Shown: positions 25,974 to 35,442 of the stretch, one piece after another | Position numbering within the stretch: position 1 is the first letter of the stretch | How the letters are laid out: every line of letters starts with the position of its first letter | NCBI RefSeq assembly: GCF_026278345.1 | Contig: NZ_CP111085.1 | Location: 694,001-758,000 of the forward strand | Source of the DNA: Tellurirhabdus rosea | GTDB lineage: Bacteria; Bacteroidota; Bacteroidia; Cytophagales; Spirosomataceae | DNA length: 64,000 bases | Direction: 5' to 3' | Notes under the pieces: model-generated | Databases searched by the model: none | Seen by the model: only the letters and a program-made list of their open reading frames with translations | What the model was told of the DNA's origin: nothing | Position numbers and translations under genes: made by a program

Positions 25974-27851
25974 TCAGGCCGAACGCAGGGGCGTTTCGTG
26001 ATAGGTTTTCACGTGCGGCCCCAGAAACAGCCGGGAATAGATACGAATGAGGGCAATACCGCCCAGGATAAAGCTCAGCGCGTTGAAGAACGCCAGCACA
26101 AACTGATTCTCGTGGATATGGCTGAAAATCAGGTCTTCGCCAATGAACGTCCCCGTAATCGGAAAGCCCATCACGCCCAGACAGGCCAGCAGAAACAGCA
26201 GCGACAGGCCCCGGTACTCGTACACATGGCCGTAGTACTGATTCAGGTCAAAGTGCAGCGGCTCGGCCCGTTTCAGGCGGCGCAGACAGGCGTACCCGAC
26301 CAGTCCGGCGAAGGCTACGCCACTGAGGTACAAGAACGTCTGGGTCCGGTCGTACTGCTCGTTGAACGAGACCGCCAGCGCAATCCAGAGGTGGTTCATG
26401 ATGACCAGCAGCCAGCCCAGTTCCGGGTATTTCCGCTCCGAAAAAGCCTTGAAAACCATCACCAGACCCAGAAACGAGAACGAAACGGGCAGAAACGGCC
26501 GGATGGCCGGGGGCACCAGTCCGTCCTGAAGCAGCGCCAGCAGCCCCACCGCGTACAGCGGCAGCACCACGAACAGCACGTTGCGCGGCGTCAGAAAGTC
26601 CAGCCGGTGGCCGATTTTCTTGAAGGGCGAAAAAATCAGGCGGTTCATCAGGCGGTCGAGGTTCCATTCTTTCAGCGAAAGGATGTACAGCGAGTATTCC
26701 AGCTTTTTCGGCCACGTATCTTCAACGGTATGCGTCCGCGGTTCGAAGTGGTAAAACTGGTCCCGGATGAGGTAGCTGACCACCGAGGGCGACACCAGCA
26801 ACTGGTAGGTCCGCAGGAAGGCATTTCCCATGAAGTGAACCAGCGCCAGGGTGTCCCAGCCCATCGCCACTTCCATGAACATGAGGCCAATCTGGGCCAT
26901 CGAGGCGTAGGCAATCTGCGTTTTTACGGTAGACTGCACCCGCGCAATCGGGAAGGCGATCAGCGCCGTGGCCAGCCCCACCAGACCGATCAGCACCCGC
27001 GCCACCCACTGCTGTTCCCAGAACGGATGCGTCCGCAGTAACAGAAAGACGCCGAAGTGCACCGACAGCGAGCCGTAGAAGATAGCACTCGACGGCGTCG
27101 GGCCTTCCATAGCCCGGGGCAGCCAGGACGAAAACGGCAACTGGGCCGATTTGGCCGCCGCCGCAATCAGAAGGCAGATTGCAATGAACACCCCAACGCC
27201 GCTATGGCCCATCAGGTGTTCGTGCACCAGCTCGTAATTATGCAGTTTCAGGAAAGTGATGTTCTCGTGCCACAGGTGATGGCTGGCCCACATGGCGAGC
27301 AGAATGCCCACGTCGCCGATGCGGTAGATCGAAAACACCTTCACCGCGTTCCGCACGGGCAGGTACCGTTCCCGGTAAAAGCCGATCAGCAGGAAGGACG
27401 ACACGCCGAGCATTTCCCAGCCGATGAACAGCGATTCGAAATTGCCCGCCAGAACGGTAAAATTGTAACCCAGATAGAAGAACAGAATGGTCGCAAAAAA
27501 CCGCTTGTAGCCTTCTTCGAGGTGCATGTAGTACCGGCTGTAGCGCGTAATCAGCAGGGTGACGAATGCGCCGGCAAACAGGTAAACGGCCGTGACGGCA
27601 TCGAAATAAAAATCGATGACAAATTCGTACCCGGCCGTCTGGTACAGGGCGATTTCCCGGATGTTGTACACCGGCATTCCTTTCGCAATCCAGAAGCCCA
27701 AAAAACCCAGGGCCGTGCCAAACTGCAGCCCGACCGTCAGCAGGGCCAGCCGGGAAATGAGGTTTTCGTTTGTACGATTAACGAGCAGCGTGAGCAGAAA
27801 ACCCAGAAAGGGAATCAGCACAAAGCTGGCGATGACATAATTCGGTTCCAT
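25974..27851 (-). CDS. dabB: DabB: NuoL/MrpA-like proton-conducting subunit of inorganic-carbon transporter
   Basis: 625-aa membrane protein of the proton-conducting antiporter family (NuoL/MrpA-like), with many hydrophobic helices. Family segments include FESLFIGWEMLGVSSFLLIGFYRER, AKSAQLPFSSWLPRAMEGPTPSSA and YASMAQIGLMFMEVAMGW; the last two correspond to the conserved Lys-containing transport helices of NuoL. It starts 9 bp after the dabA stop. In the DAB complex, DabB is thought to couple cation flux to one-way CO2 hydration by DabA. Being next to a DUF2309 gene distinguishes it from a true complex I subunit. Confidence 0.93.
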   Translation of the reverse strand: MEPNYVIASFVLIPFLGFLLTLLVNRTNENLISRLALLTVGLQFGTALGFLGFWIAKGMPVYNIREIALYQTAGYEFVIDFYFDAVTAVYLFAGAFVTLLITRYSRYYMHLEEGYKRFFATILFFYLGYNFTVLAGNFESLFIGWEMLGVSSFLLIGFYRERYLPVRNAVKVFSIYRIGDVGILLAMWASHHLWHENITFLKLHNYELVHEHLMGHSGVGVFIAICLLIAAAAKSAQLPFSSWLPRAMEGPTPSSAIFYGSLSVHFGVFLLLRTHPFWEQQWVARVLIGLVGLATALIAFPIARVQSTVKTQIAYASMAQIGLMFMEVAMGWDTLALVHFMGNAFLRTYQLLVSPSVVSYLIRDQFYHFEPRTHTVEDTWPKKLEYSLYILSLKEWNLDRLMNRLIFSPFKKIGHRLDFLTPRNVLFVVLPLYAVGLLALLQDGLVPPAIRPFLPVSFSFLGLVMVFKAFSERKYPELGWLLVIMNHLWIALAVSFNEQYDRTQTFLYLSGVAFAGLVGYACLRRLKRAEPLHFDLNQYYGHVYEYRGLSLLFLLACLGVMGFPITGTFIGEDLIFSHIHENQFVLAFFNALSFILGGIALIRIYSRLFLGPHVKTYHETPLRSA

Positions 27852-27860
27852 AAAGCGTGC

Positions 27861-30383
27861 TCAGGCGACTAAGAAAACCGGCAGGTTCTCTTCGGTTGAT
27901 TCGATGAGGGATTCCACGGCGTCGATTTTCGGCAGTTCGGTCGTCAGCGGATGGATCTGCCGGAAAGAGCCGTCGCGGAAGTGGTAAATGTCTTTCGTTT
28001 CGGGATGTACGACGGCCAGATGCACCCATTCGTGGATGAACCATTCGTAGGTAGCGGCCTGCTCCTGAATAGTTTTCAGAACCACCTCCGGAAAATGCTC
28101 CACGATCAGCATCAGCCGCACCGGATCGTGGATGTTGATCATCTGCCGCGGCAGGCCGGGGCGCAGGTCGCCGTCCATGCCGTTGGCCACGCCGATGAGG
28201 CCCATGACGTTATGCGGCAGCTTGGTGCCCGCTCCGAGCCGGTAGTTGTCCACCCGCGAGAAATAATACTCCAGGTTGATGCCGCCGCAAACCGGAGCCG
28301 CCGCCCGCAGAATCCCGAGCAGGTATCTGCCTTCCGGATCGACGCGGTAATCGTAGGAATTGAGGAACGAGCGCCGGTCGAGGAACAGGTGCTGGTTGGA
28401 CTCCCGCCGCCCCACGATGCAGAGCGCGTTGGTGGCGTGGTTCCACTCCGGACGCGGCTCGAAGAGGGACAGCGCCCGCAGCTTCACCTGCTCGTGGATT
28501 TTGTCGGCTTCCTCTTTCGTATCGATCAGCAGAAACCGCCGCGAACGCTCTTTGGCGTTGTCGCTCAGCGCCTTTTCAAACGTAGCCATGTGCTGCCCGT
28601 GCCGCTTTTTATGCCCGTCCGGCAGCGTCTCCTCGTCGTAGTACTCCATTTCGTCGCGGGTCGTGTCGTGCAGGGCACCGACGAAGCGGGTGCTTTCCGG
28701 AATGAACAGGCCGCGCCCTTTCAGCACCTCCCGAACGCCGGGATGATTGCCCATAAAGGCCGCCACCCGCGCGTTGACCGAACCCGACCGGCCGCTGCAC
28801 GCCCCGCAGTCGTAACCGGCGTAGTGCGTGTTGTTGACGCTCGACGCGCCATGCCCCACGATGTAGACCAGCGGGGCAAAGTTGTCGACCAGCCCAATGC
28901 TCTTGAGCAGTCCTTCCAGGCGGTTGGCCATCTCTTCGACGGTGAAGCCGAGCTGGAGATCGTCTATTTTCTCGGCCGTTTGCGTCGCCTCGATTGCCAG
29001 CTTTCCCTTCCGGTCCATATGCCGGAAAGACGACACCATTGCCGGGGTTTCGGTCGGCTTGAAGATACTGATGGCCAGCTTGATGGCCGACCAGAAACCC
29101 ATCGTCTGCGACAGGGCCCAGCCGCTCAGCAGGCCGTGCGGGTGCCTCGCAAAGTGGGCATCTTTCCGGTGGCGCAGATCGGCTTCGGACTCCCGGATGA
29201 GGTAGCCCGGTGTCACCGGAGCCGGGCAGACTTTGGTGTAGAACTTGCCGTGCTCGGGCTGGAAATAAAATTCCGTTCCGAAAAAACCCGGCGTTCCGAA
29301 GGTGCGGCATTCGGGATCGAACTGCTCCACGTAGCGGCGGAACGAACATTCGCGGTCGTCGATGCAGAACAGGGCCTGAAAGCTCGGCGTCGCGGGCGCG
29401 GCGGGGCTTTTTCGGCCCAGTTGCAGTCCGCGCAGCACCTGGTCGTAATACGTCCATTCAAAGGCTTCCTGCCAGAGCGCGTACACCTCAAAAACTTCCT
29501 GCTCCTGAACCGGAGCCAGAATGTCGATGGACTCGGGCAGTACGCACTGGGCCAGCGGCAGCCAGTTTTCCCCGTTGCGGCGGTCCAGCGCGTCAATTTC
29601 CATCAGCAGTTCCAGCGCGATAAAATCCCGAAGTGATACCTTGCGCCGGTCGAGCAGCGTCTGGGGATTGTCTTCCAGCACCGCCACCATGCCCGACCAG
29701 CCGGGATGAGCAAACTGCTGGTCGAACAGGTACTGGCTGTAGCGTTGGGGGTCACCCACGAGCAAAGCCAGCAGGTCGGGCAGGTGACAGGCCGTTTCCA
29801 GCAGCAGCGTCCGGGCCCGGCGCGTCCGGAACAGGCTCACGAAGCTGTTGCGCTCTAGATCCCGGATGGAACCCAGAAAGCCTTTGCCCGTCGCCGGAAA
29901 TTTCCAGATCGAAATGCCCTGGTCGAGGTAGCTGCCGATGAGCCGGAACAGCAGGGCGTGTACTTCCTTGTCGGGATTGACCTTGTAGGCTTTCTTCCAG
30001 AGTCCCCGCAGGCGGCCAATCCGCGCTTCCGGGGCCGGAGCGAACTCGGTATCGAGCAGTTTGGTCTTCCAGTGCTGAAGACGGGCTTTACCTTTCTTCT
30101 CAATGATTATTTTGTCGAGAATAGCCGGACTGATCGTGCCGGCCCGGTAGCGTTCCCGGAACTCGTTCAGCGACAGATAGACGGAGTAACCAAAGATGGT
30201 CGAGGCCGTCCGGAGTCCCTCGTGGAACTTCAGGTGCTGAAACGCGTGCAGGGTATTGTGGTGAACAAAGTCTTTGAGGGGAGCCTGGGACGGCAGGTAG
30301 TGCTTTAGCGCATGCAGCACTTCGTGCTCGTCAAAGGCCGTTTTTTTAGCCGTTTGAGCCGTTTTATGATGTTCCTGAATCAT
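27861..30383 (-). CDS. dabA: DabA: DUF2309 zinc-dependent inorganic-carbon transporter subunit
   Basis: 840-aa DUF2309 protein, the carbonic-anhydrase-like subunit of the DAB system that traps CO2 as bicarbonate. Start chosen at MIQEHHKTAQ (30383); the frame extends 32 codons upstream but without family-like sequence. The predicted zinc site is intact: Cys340 and Asp342 in LFCIDDRECSFRRYVE, His511 in VYIVGHGASSVNN and Cys526 in DCGACSGRSG. The spacing (340/342/511/526) closely mirrors the published H. neapolitanus residues (351/353/524/539). N-terminal FVHHNTLHAFQ is also typical. First gene of the operon dabA-dabB-sulP. Confidence 0.95.
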   Translation of the reverse strand: MIQEHHKTAQTAKKTAFDEHEVLHALKHYLPSQAPLKDFVHHNTLHAFQHLKFHEGLRTASTIFGYSVYLSLNEFRERYRAGTISPAILDKIIIEKKGKARLQHWKTKLLDTEFAPAPEARIGRLRGLWKKAYKVNPDKEVHALLFRLIGSYLDQGISIWKFPATGKGFLGSIRDLERNSFVSLFRTRRARTLLLETACHLPDLLALLVGDPQRYSQYLFDQQFAHPGWSGMVAVLEDNPQTLLDRRKVSLRDFIALELLMEIDALDRRNGENWLPLAQCVLPESIDILAPVQEQEVFEVYALWQEAFEWTYYDQVLRGLQLGRKSPAAPATPSFQALFCIDDRECSFRRYVEQFDPECRTFGTPGFFGTEFYFQPEHGKFYTKVCPAPVTPGYLIRESEADLRHRKDAHFARHPHGLLSGWALSQTMGFWSAIKLAISIFKPTETPAMVSSFRHMDRKGKLAIEATQTAEKIDDLQLGFTVEEMANRLEGLLKSIGLVDNFAPLVYIVGHGASSVNNTHYAGYDCGACSGRSGSVNARVAAFMGNHPGVREVLKGRGLFIPESTRFVGALHDTTRDEMEYYDEETLPDGHKKRHGQHMATFEKALSDNAKERSRRFLLIDTKEEADKIHEQVKLRALSLFEPRPEWNHATNALCIVGRRESNQHLFLDRRSFLNSYDYRVDPEGRYLLGILRAAAPVCGGINLEYYFSRVDNYRLGAGTKLPHNVMGLIGVANGMDGDLRPGLPRQMINIHDPVRLMLIVEHFPEVVLKTIQEQAATYEWFIHEWVHLAVVHPETKDIYHFRDGSFRQIHPLTTELPKIDAVESLIESTEENLPVFLVA

Positions 30384-30620
30384 AAGATTTTGGTTAGATA
30401 GTCTGGAACAATGACTGATCGTGAACACGGCCCGGTAGCTTACTCCCGCCCGGACAGGGCACAGAATGACAGGGATCAAACCGGCAAAAATCGGAGGATC
30501 AAACCTGTTTCTGCCCGACAGCGGGAGGAATCAGCGACGATGGGAATGGGCAATAATCAGCATGGGTTCAGCCGGAGAAACGGGCTGAAGGGATGAGGGC
30601 TCGATCCGTACGGAACCGAA

Positions 30621-30992
30621 TCAGCCGATCAACTGGGAAGATGGAATGCGCAGGGAGCAATAAAGAATGAAGAGGCCAACGTCCGGAGCGCCTTTACTGC
30701 GGTGATCCACCTGGAGCCATTGGGCGGCTACCTCTGCCGGCAGCAGCAGCGAGAATAGGCGCAAAACGCTCTGCGCAAGGCTGCGGTCGGAAACCGAATC
30801 CTCCGATTCTTCTTCCAGGTTTTCTTTCAGTTCTAAAACAAAAGAAGGACCTTTCTGAACGGGGGTGTTTTTCTGAATGGCGGACTTGGTGTGCAGAAGC
30901 GAAGAGGCCTGCCCTGTTGCGGTTGAGAAAAGCATCAACCACATCAGCACAAACAAACTCCCGAAACTGGCCTGTTTGATCCGCTTATTCAT
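30621..30992 (-). CDS. Small exported protein of unknown function
   Basis: 123-aa protein with an N-terminal signal or membrane segment (QASFGSLFVLMWLMLFSTATGQA), then a polar region with an acidic patch (ENLEEESEDSVSD) and a hydrophobic helix (SVLRLFSLLLPAEVAAQWL). No domain recognised. It lies upstream of dabA on the same strand, about 240 bp away. A role in the same function is possible but not supported by anything visible. Coding status is reasonable rather than certain. Confidence 0.5.
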   Translation of the reverse strand: MNKRIKQASFGSLFVLMWLMLFSTATGQASSLLHTKSAIQKNTPVQKGPSFVLELKENLEEESEDSVSDRSLAQSVLRLFSLLLPAEVAAQWLQVDHRSKGAPDVGLFILYCSLRIPSSQLIG

Positions 30993-31239
30993 TCAGAACG
31001 TGTCTTACGTAGCACAAATGTACTTTTAATCTTTATCGGAGCAATTAAATCCCACTTAAACTTTTAGGTCCCCGAAAAATTCTTCGGAAAGAAAAAAACG
31101 TCCTGATTATTCTGCAACTCACTTTTGAAACAGCATAACTCCGGCGCCACCAAACTGTTTTCCCAAACCACCCTGCATGTGTACTCGTTTATAGTTTGAT
31201 ATCCACAACCGCCCTAACGGGCCCAAACAAACGTTCAGA

Positions 31240-33144
31240 ATGAAACCTCAGCATCTGAATTATAACAGTAGTACCTGCCGGGAAGAAAACCGCGCCCTTG
31301 CCCATGATCTTGAAAATCCGCTGCCCCGCGCCGTGCTGCGGCCCAACGAGCACCTGCTGCTGGACGGCGACTGGCGATTTGACCTGGACCCCGACGACCG
31401 CGGCGTGAGCGAAAACTGGTATGTCGCCCATAACTACCCCTACTCCGCGCAGTGGCCCGGCTCCATCGAATCCCACATGGCCAATGCCAAGGAACAGAAA
31501 CAGCCTACTCCGTGGCAGGACAAGGTCATTGCCTGGTACGAACGCGACTTTGTGCTGCCCAAACGCGGCGAACCCCGCAACCGCTCCATGTTCCAGCTCA
31601 CGTTTGGGGCCTGCGGCTACGAAACCCGGGTCTGGCTCAACGGCCACCCGCTGCTGACCATCGAAGGCGACGAAGTGCACCTGGGCGAATACACCTCGTT
31701 TTCCTACGAACTGCTCGAAGAGCATCTGCGGCCCATCAACCGCCTTACGGTCCGGATTTCGGATACGATGGACGCCGAAATTCCGCGCGGCAAGCAGGAA
31801 TCGCACGTCTACAAACGGGGCGGCATCTGGTACCAGACGTATACCGGAGCGGTCCGGAGCGTCTGGGTCGAAACGGTCGAACGCAACCGCCTGCGCTCGC
31901 GGGTCGGCATTATGAACGAAACCGAAGACGACCTCATCCGCTTCAACCTCACCTTCCGGATTCACGACCCCGGGGCGTACAAACTGGTGCTGCAGGTTTT
32001 CGAACGGGACAAACGCAACGGACCGCCGCTGGCCTCCTCCGAATACGACATTACCCTCGAAGCCGGGCAGCGCAAACAACGGGTGGTGCTCGAACTGCCC
32101 AACGCCAACCTCTGGTCGCCCGACCACCCGCAGCTGTACCGGCTGGTTGCCCAGCTCATCGATCCCGAAGGCTATCCGTCAACGATTGAAACCCTGTTTG
32201 GTCTCCGGCAGGTAGAAACGCGCGGCCGGTATTTCTACCTCAACGACCAGGCCGTGTACCTCGACGGAATTCTGTACCAGCCCGGAACGGCCTCCTACGA
32301 GGAAATGCGGCGGCATATGTACGCCATCAAGCGGCTGGGCTGTAACCTCGTCCGGGTGCACATCGCCGGGGTGGACCCGCGCATCCTGAACCTGGCCGAC
32401 GAGATCGGGCTGCTGGTCTGGGTCGAAGTGCCAAGCCCGCACAGTTCCACGCACCGCAGCCGCGAAAACCACCGGGCCGAGCTGCTCCGGATGCTGAACC
32501 TGATCGAATCGCACCCGTCGGTGGTGATCTGGAGCCTGTACAACGAAGACTGGGGCGCGCAGGACATTGCGACCAATGCCGACACCCGGAAGTACATCGT
32601 CGAAATGTATCATTACCTGCAGATTCACCACCCGCAGTTTCTGGTGGTGGACAACGACGGCTGGCACCACGTTTCGTGCGAAGGCCGCCTGAAATCGGAC
32701 CTGCTGACGGCGCACCTCTACACCCCCGACCCGACCCACTGGCGCGAACTGCTCGACCGCCTCGTGGCCGGGCAGATGAACGGCGTGGCCGTGAATCCGC
32801 TGGTGGTGGGCGACCCGTTTTTCTATCGGGGCCAGGTGCCGCTGGTGGTCAGCGAATGGGGCGGGTTCGGCTTTGCCGATTACGGCGGACCCAATGATTC
32901 GGAGGCGCGCACCGAGCGCATCCGCCTCTTCAAACAGGAACTCCGCGACCGGGCCATCGCCGGAGACGTCTACACCCAGGCGACCAACATCGAGGACGAA
33001 CGCAACGGGATTATCGACTTTCATACCGGCGAGCTGACCGTTCCCGAAGGGCTGCTCCGCTCCCATAAATCCGCCCCGGCAACCAACGGGCAGAGCGACA
33101 AGGAAACCCCGGACCGGGTTCAGACCGTCAGAGGGCTGAGTTAA
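31240..33144 (+). CDS. Glycoside hydrolase family 2 enzyme, cytoplasmic
   Basis: 634-aa GH2-type hydrolase without signal peptide, unlike most Bacteroidota GH2 enzymes. Domain order is a sugar-binding jelly roll (about 35-215, LLLDGDWRFDLDP, ETRVWLNGHPLL, GGIWYQTYTGAVRSVWVE), an Ig-like domain (about 225-330) and a TIM-barrel from about 340. The predicted acid/base is Glu436 in VIWSLYNEDWG and the nucleophile Glu539 in PLVVSEWGGFG. The first Trp-rich region and short C-terminus resemble beta-glucuronidase/beta-galactosidase relatives. Monocistronic, with a hairpin terminator right after the stop. The exact sugar cannot be deduced. Confidence 0.9.
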   Translation: MKPQHLNYNSSTCREENRALAHDLENPLPRAVLRPNEHLLLDGDWRFDLDPDDRGVSENWYVAHNYPYSAQWPGSIESHMANAKEQKQPTPWQDKVIAWYERDFVLPKRGEPRNRSMFQLTFGACGYETRVWLNGHPLLTIEGDEVHLGEYTSFSYELLEEHLRPINRLTVRISDTMDAEIPRGKQESHVYKRGGIWYQTYTGAVRSVWVETVERNRLRSRVGIMNETEDDLIRFNLTFRIHDPGAYKLVLQVFERDKRNGPPLASSEYDITLEAGQRKQRVVLELPNANLWSPDHPQLYRLVAQLIDPEGYPSTIETLFGLRQVETRGRYFYLNDQAVYLDGILYQPGTASYEEMRRHMYAIKRLGCNLVRVHIAGVDPRILNLADEIGLLVWVEVPSPHSSTHRSRENHRAELLRMLNLIESHPSVVIWSLYNEDWGAQDIATNADTRKYIVEMYHYLQIHHPQFLVVDNDGWHHVSCEGRLKSDLLTAHLYTPDPTHWRELLDRLVAGQMNGVAVNPLVVGDPFFYRGQVPLVVSEWGGFGFADYGGPNDSEARTERIRLFKQELRDRAIAGDVYTQATNIEDERNGIIDFHTGELTVPEGLLRSHKSAPATNGQSDKETPDRVQTVRGLS

Positions 33145-33172
33145 AGTCACCGACGAATCACAAACGGTACAC

Positions 33173-33216
33173 AAGGCCGCTATTGTCTATTAAAATTATA
33201 GGCGATAGCGGCCTTA
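33173..33216 (+). terminator. Hairpin terminator after the GH2 gene
   Basis: AAGGCCGCTAT (33173-33183) pairs with ATAGCGGCCTT (33205-33215), with further pairing inside the loop, followed by a T-rich stretch. It lies about 30 bp after the GH2 stop. Confidence 0.75.
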
Positions 33217-33284
33217 ATCTTGATTTCCCCGAAAGTTTAGCACAATTTTAGCTTTGGAATTGAAGCACTTACACCGTAACGCGT

Positions 33285-33680
33285 ATGAAACACTTTGTTA
33301 CTCTGCTCTTTTGTCTGGGTTCCACGCTGGCTTTCGGTCAGGACGTGATTCGTCTCAAGGACGGCGAAAAAGTCACCGCCCAGGTTCTATCCGTCAACCG
33401 CCACGAAGTAAAATTCAAACGCTTCGACGACATGGCGGGCCCGACGTACTTTGTTTCCCGCCGCGACGTGGCCGAACTGACGTACGGGGACATTATCGAA
33501 GAATTGCTTTTCGAAAAATCGCAGAAAACCCCGGAGGTCGTTCAGCTCACCGAAACGCCCGTCCGGCACCGGAGTCTGCCCGAAAGTGTGGTCAGTTCGC
33601 AGGGCACCTGGCTCTTCTATCTGAGGGATTGTCTGGCTACCTTCCGGCGGGTTTCGCTGCGCGGGGCACTCGTCCGGTAA
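33285..33680 (+). CDS. Small exported protein of unknown function
   Basis: 131-aa protein with a signal peptide (MKHFVTLLFCLGSTLAFGQ) followed by a compact beta-rich segment DVIRLKDGEKVTAQVLSV and YFVSRRDVAELTYGD. This pattern (IxLKDGxxxxAxVxxV...VxxIxY) is common at the N-terminus of Bacteroidota exported proteins that sense or scaffold in the periplasm. The basic C-terminal end (RRVSLRGALVR) is unremarkable. A second small exported protein follows 84 bp downstream on the same strand. Confidence 0.6.
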   Translation: MKHFVTLLFCLGSTLAFGQDVIRLKDGEKVTAQVLSVNRHEVKFKRFDDMAGPTYFVSRRDVAELTYGDIIEELLFEKSQKTPEVVQLTETPVRHRSLPESVVSSQGTWLFYLRDCLATFRRVSLRGALVR

Positions 33681-33763
33681 TTCGTCTGTAAACTTTTAGA
33701 AACGCTCAAAATCGGCACGGTTTTTCCTGTAAGTAAACGCGAACACTCAGCTTTAATATAAAC

Positions 33764-34240
33764 ATGCGTTTATTTACCGTATTGATTTTGAGCCTGTACT
33801 CAACGTTCGCCTTTTCTCAGGAAGTAGCGGTTCGGAATAGCAGTGCAGAAGCCGCTTCCGTGAAACGGGATACCACGGTGGTGGTTGACCGGGAAAATGC
33901 AGCACCCGTTGTCCGGAAAACCGATTATGCCGTCGAGTATTACCGGGGAACGCGGGATGCCGACCAGTATTACACGGGCTACAAGGGAGCGGGCACCGGC
34001 ACCCTGATTGCCAGCCTGATTTCGCCGCTGGCGGGCCTGATTCCGGCCATCGCCTGCTCGACTACGCCGCCCCGGGAAATGAGCCTCGGCTACCCCAACA
34101 GCACCACCTACGAACACGCCGATTACCGCATGGGCTACAACCGCCAGGCCAAAAAAATCAAATCCCGCAAAGTCTGGACAAACTGGGGCATCGGACTGGG
34201 CACAAACCTGATCCTCGCGCTGATACTGGCGTCGAAATGA
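33764..34240 (+). CDS. Exported membrane-anchored protein of unknown function
   Basis: 158-aa protein with a signal peptide (LFTVLILSLYSTFAFSQ) and two hydrophobic stretches: TGTLIASLISPLAGLIPAIA, followed by the conserved-looking CSTTPPRE, and the C-terminal WGIGLGTNLILALILA. The YYxGxxDADxYYxGYKGAGTG segment before the first hydrophobic stretch is reminiscent of small Bacteroidota membrane proteins. The stop TGA (34238-34240) lies inside the first word of the adjoining stem-loop repeat. Function unknown. Confidence 0.65.
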   Translation: MRLFTVLILSLYSTFAFSQEVAVRNSSAEAASVKRDTTVVVDRENAAPVVRKTDYAVEYYRGTRDADQYYTGYKGAGTGTLIASLISPLAGLIPAIACSTTPPREMSLGYPNSTTYEHADYRMGYNRQAKKIKSRKVWTNWGIGLGTNLILALILASK

Positions 34241-34341
34241 TTGAATGCTGAATGATCGAATGACTGAATGATTGAATAGCTTCGCAGGGTAAGAATTTGC
34301 GAAGCTATTCAATCATTCAGTCATTCAACATTCAATCATTT
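34236..34341. repeat. TGAATGAC-word stem-loop between convergent genes, 28-bp perfect stem
   Basis: 34259-34286 and 34298-34325 are exact reverse complements (28 bp, 11-nt loop), flanked by further imperfect words. Both convergent neighbours take their stop codon from the element: TGA at 34238-34240 on the plus strand and TGA at 34336-34338 on the minus strand, each in the context AAATGATTGAATG. It is probably a bidirectional terminator. Confidence 0.85.
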
Positions 34342-35406
34342 AATATATCGAAAGTCTTCGTTTCCCTTCAGTGCCAGCAGGGTTTCGTACATGAGGCGGA
34401 TGACGGACTGGACATCGTCCATGTGGACGGTTTCGACCGTGGTGTGCATGTATTTGAGCGGCAGGGAAATCAGGGCGGAGGCGATGCCTTCGGTCGCGTA
34501 GGCGAATGAATCCGTATCGGTGCCCGTCGAGCGGCTGACGGCCTGGCGCTGGAACGGAATTTCCTTTTGTTCGGCCACGCCGATGATGAAGTCCAGCACG
34601 TTGTTCTGCACCGCCGGACCGTAGCACAGCACCGGCCCGCCGCCCGCTTTGAGGTCGCCCTGCTCCTTCTTGTCGTATTTGGGCGACTGGGTGTCGTGCG
34701 TCACGTCCGTACAGATGGCCAGGTCCGGGCGCAGCCGCCGGGCGATCATCTCGGCCCCGCGCAGCCCGATTTCCTCCTGCACCGAGTTGACGATGTACAG
34801 CGTAAACGGCAGTTCGATGTTGTTTTCCTTCAACTGCCGGGCCACTTCGGCGATCATGTAGCCGCCCATCCGGTTATCGAGCGCCCGACCGACGTAGTAG
34901 CGGCTGTTCATCTCGAAAAGCCCGTCCGAGAACGTCGCGACGGTGCCCACATGAATGCCCATTTCCAGCACCTCCTGCTTGGTGGCGGCCCCCACGTCGA
35001 TAAACAGGTCCGTCACTTTCGGAGCGGTATCCTTCGACAGGTCGCGCACGTGGATGGCCGGCCAGCCGAACACGCCCTGCACGGTTCCTTTCTTGGTGTG
35101 CAGATTGACCCGCATCGAGGGCGCAATGACCGCATCCGAACCGCCGTTCCGGCGCACGTAGATATAGCCGTTGTCGTCGATGTAATTGACAAACCAGGAA
35201 ATTTCGTCGGAGTGCGCTTCGATAACAACCTTGTAGTCTTTTCCGGGTCCGACGACGCCGACCGCCGTACCGTAGGTATCGACGATATACTCATCGATGT
35301 AAGGCTTGAGGTAATCCAGCCAAATCTGCTGCCCCGACGACTCAAAGCCCGTCGGAGAGGCGTTATTGAGGTATTGGTATAAAAACGCTTTGCTTTGCTC
35401 GTTCAT
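34336..35406 (-). CDS. M42-family metallo-aminopeptidase
   Basis: 356-aa cytoplasmic di-metal aminopeptidase of the M42 (FrvX/TET-like) family. Metal ligands and catalytic residues are visible: His65 in VIEAHSDEI, Asp177 in GRALDNRMGG, the Glu211-Glu212 pair in SVQEEIGLRG, Asp234 in ICTDVTHD and His321 in LKYMHTTVE. Full family length. Some family members are annotated as endoglucanases, but peptidase activity is the well-supported role. It is downstream of the ROK regulator gene on the same strand, separated by a word-built hairpin, so probably transcribed separately. Confidence 0.93.
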   Translation of the reverse strand: MNEQSKAFLYQYLNNASPTGFESSGQQIWLDYLKPYIDEYIVDTYGTAVGVVGPGKDYKVVIEAHSDEISWFVNYIDDNGYIYVRRNGGSDAVIAPSMRVNLHTKKGTVQGVFGWPAIHVRDLSKDTAPKVTDLFIDVGAATKQEVLEMGIHVGTVATFSDGLFEMNSRYYVGRALDNRMGGYMIAEVARQLKENNIELPFTLYIVNSVQEEIGLRGAEMIARRLRPDLAICTDVTHDTQSPKYDKKEQGDLKAGGGPVLCYGPAVQNNVLDFIIGVAEQKEIPFQRQAVSRSTGTDTDSFAYATEGIASALISLPLKYMHTTVETVHMDDVQSVIRLMYETLLALKGNEDFRYIK

Positions 35407-35442
35407 ACGGCTTAAATGCAGGTAATCTGCGAATATGGGAAA

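Noticed and set aside
25974-27851. NADH dehydrogenase subunit L of complex I
   Set aside because: No other nuo genes are present. It sits 9 bp after a DUF2309 gene, the signature of dabB.
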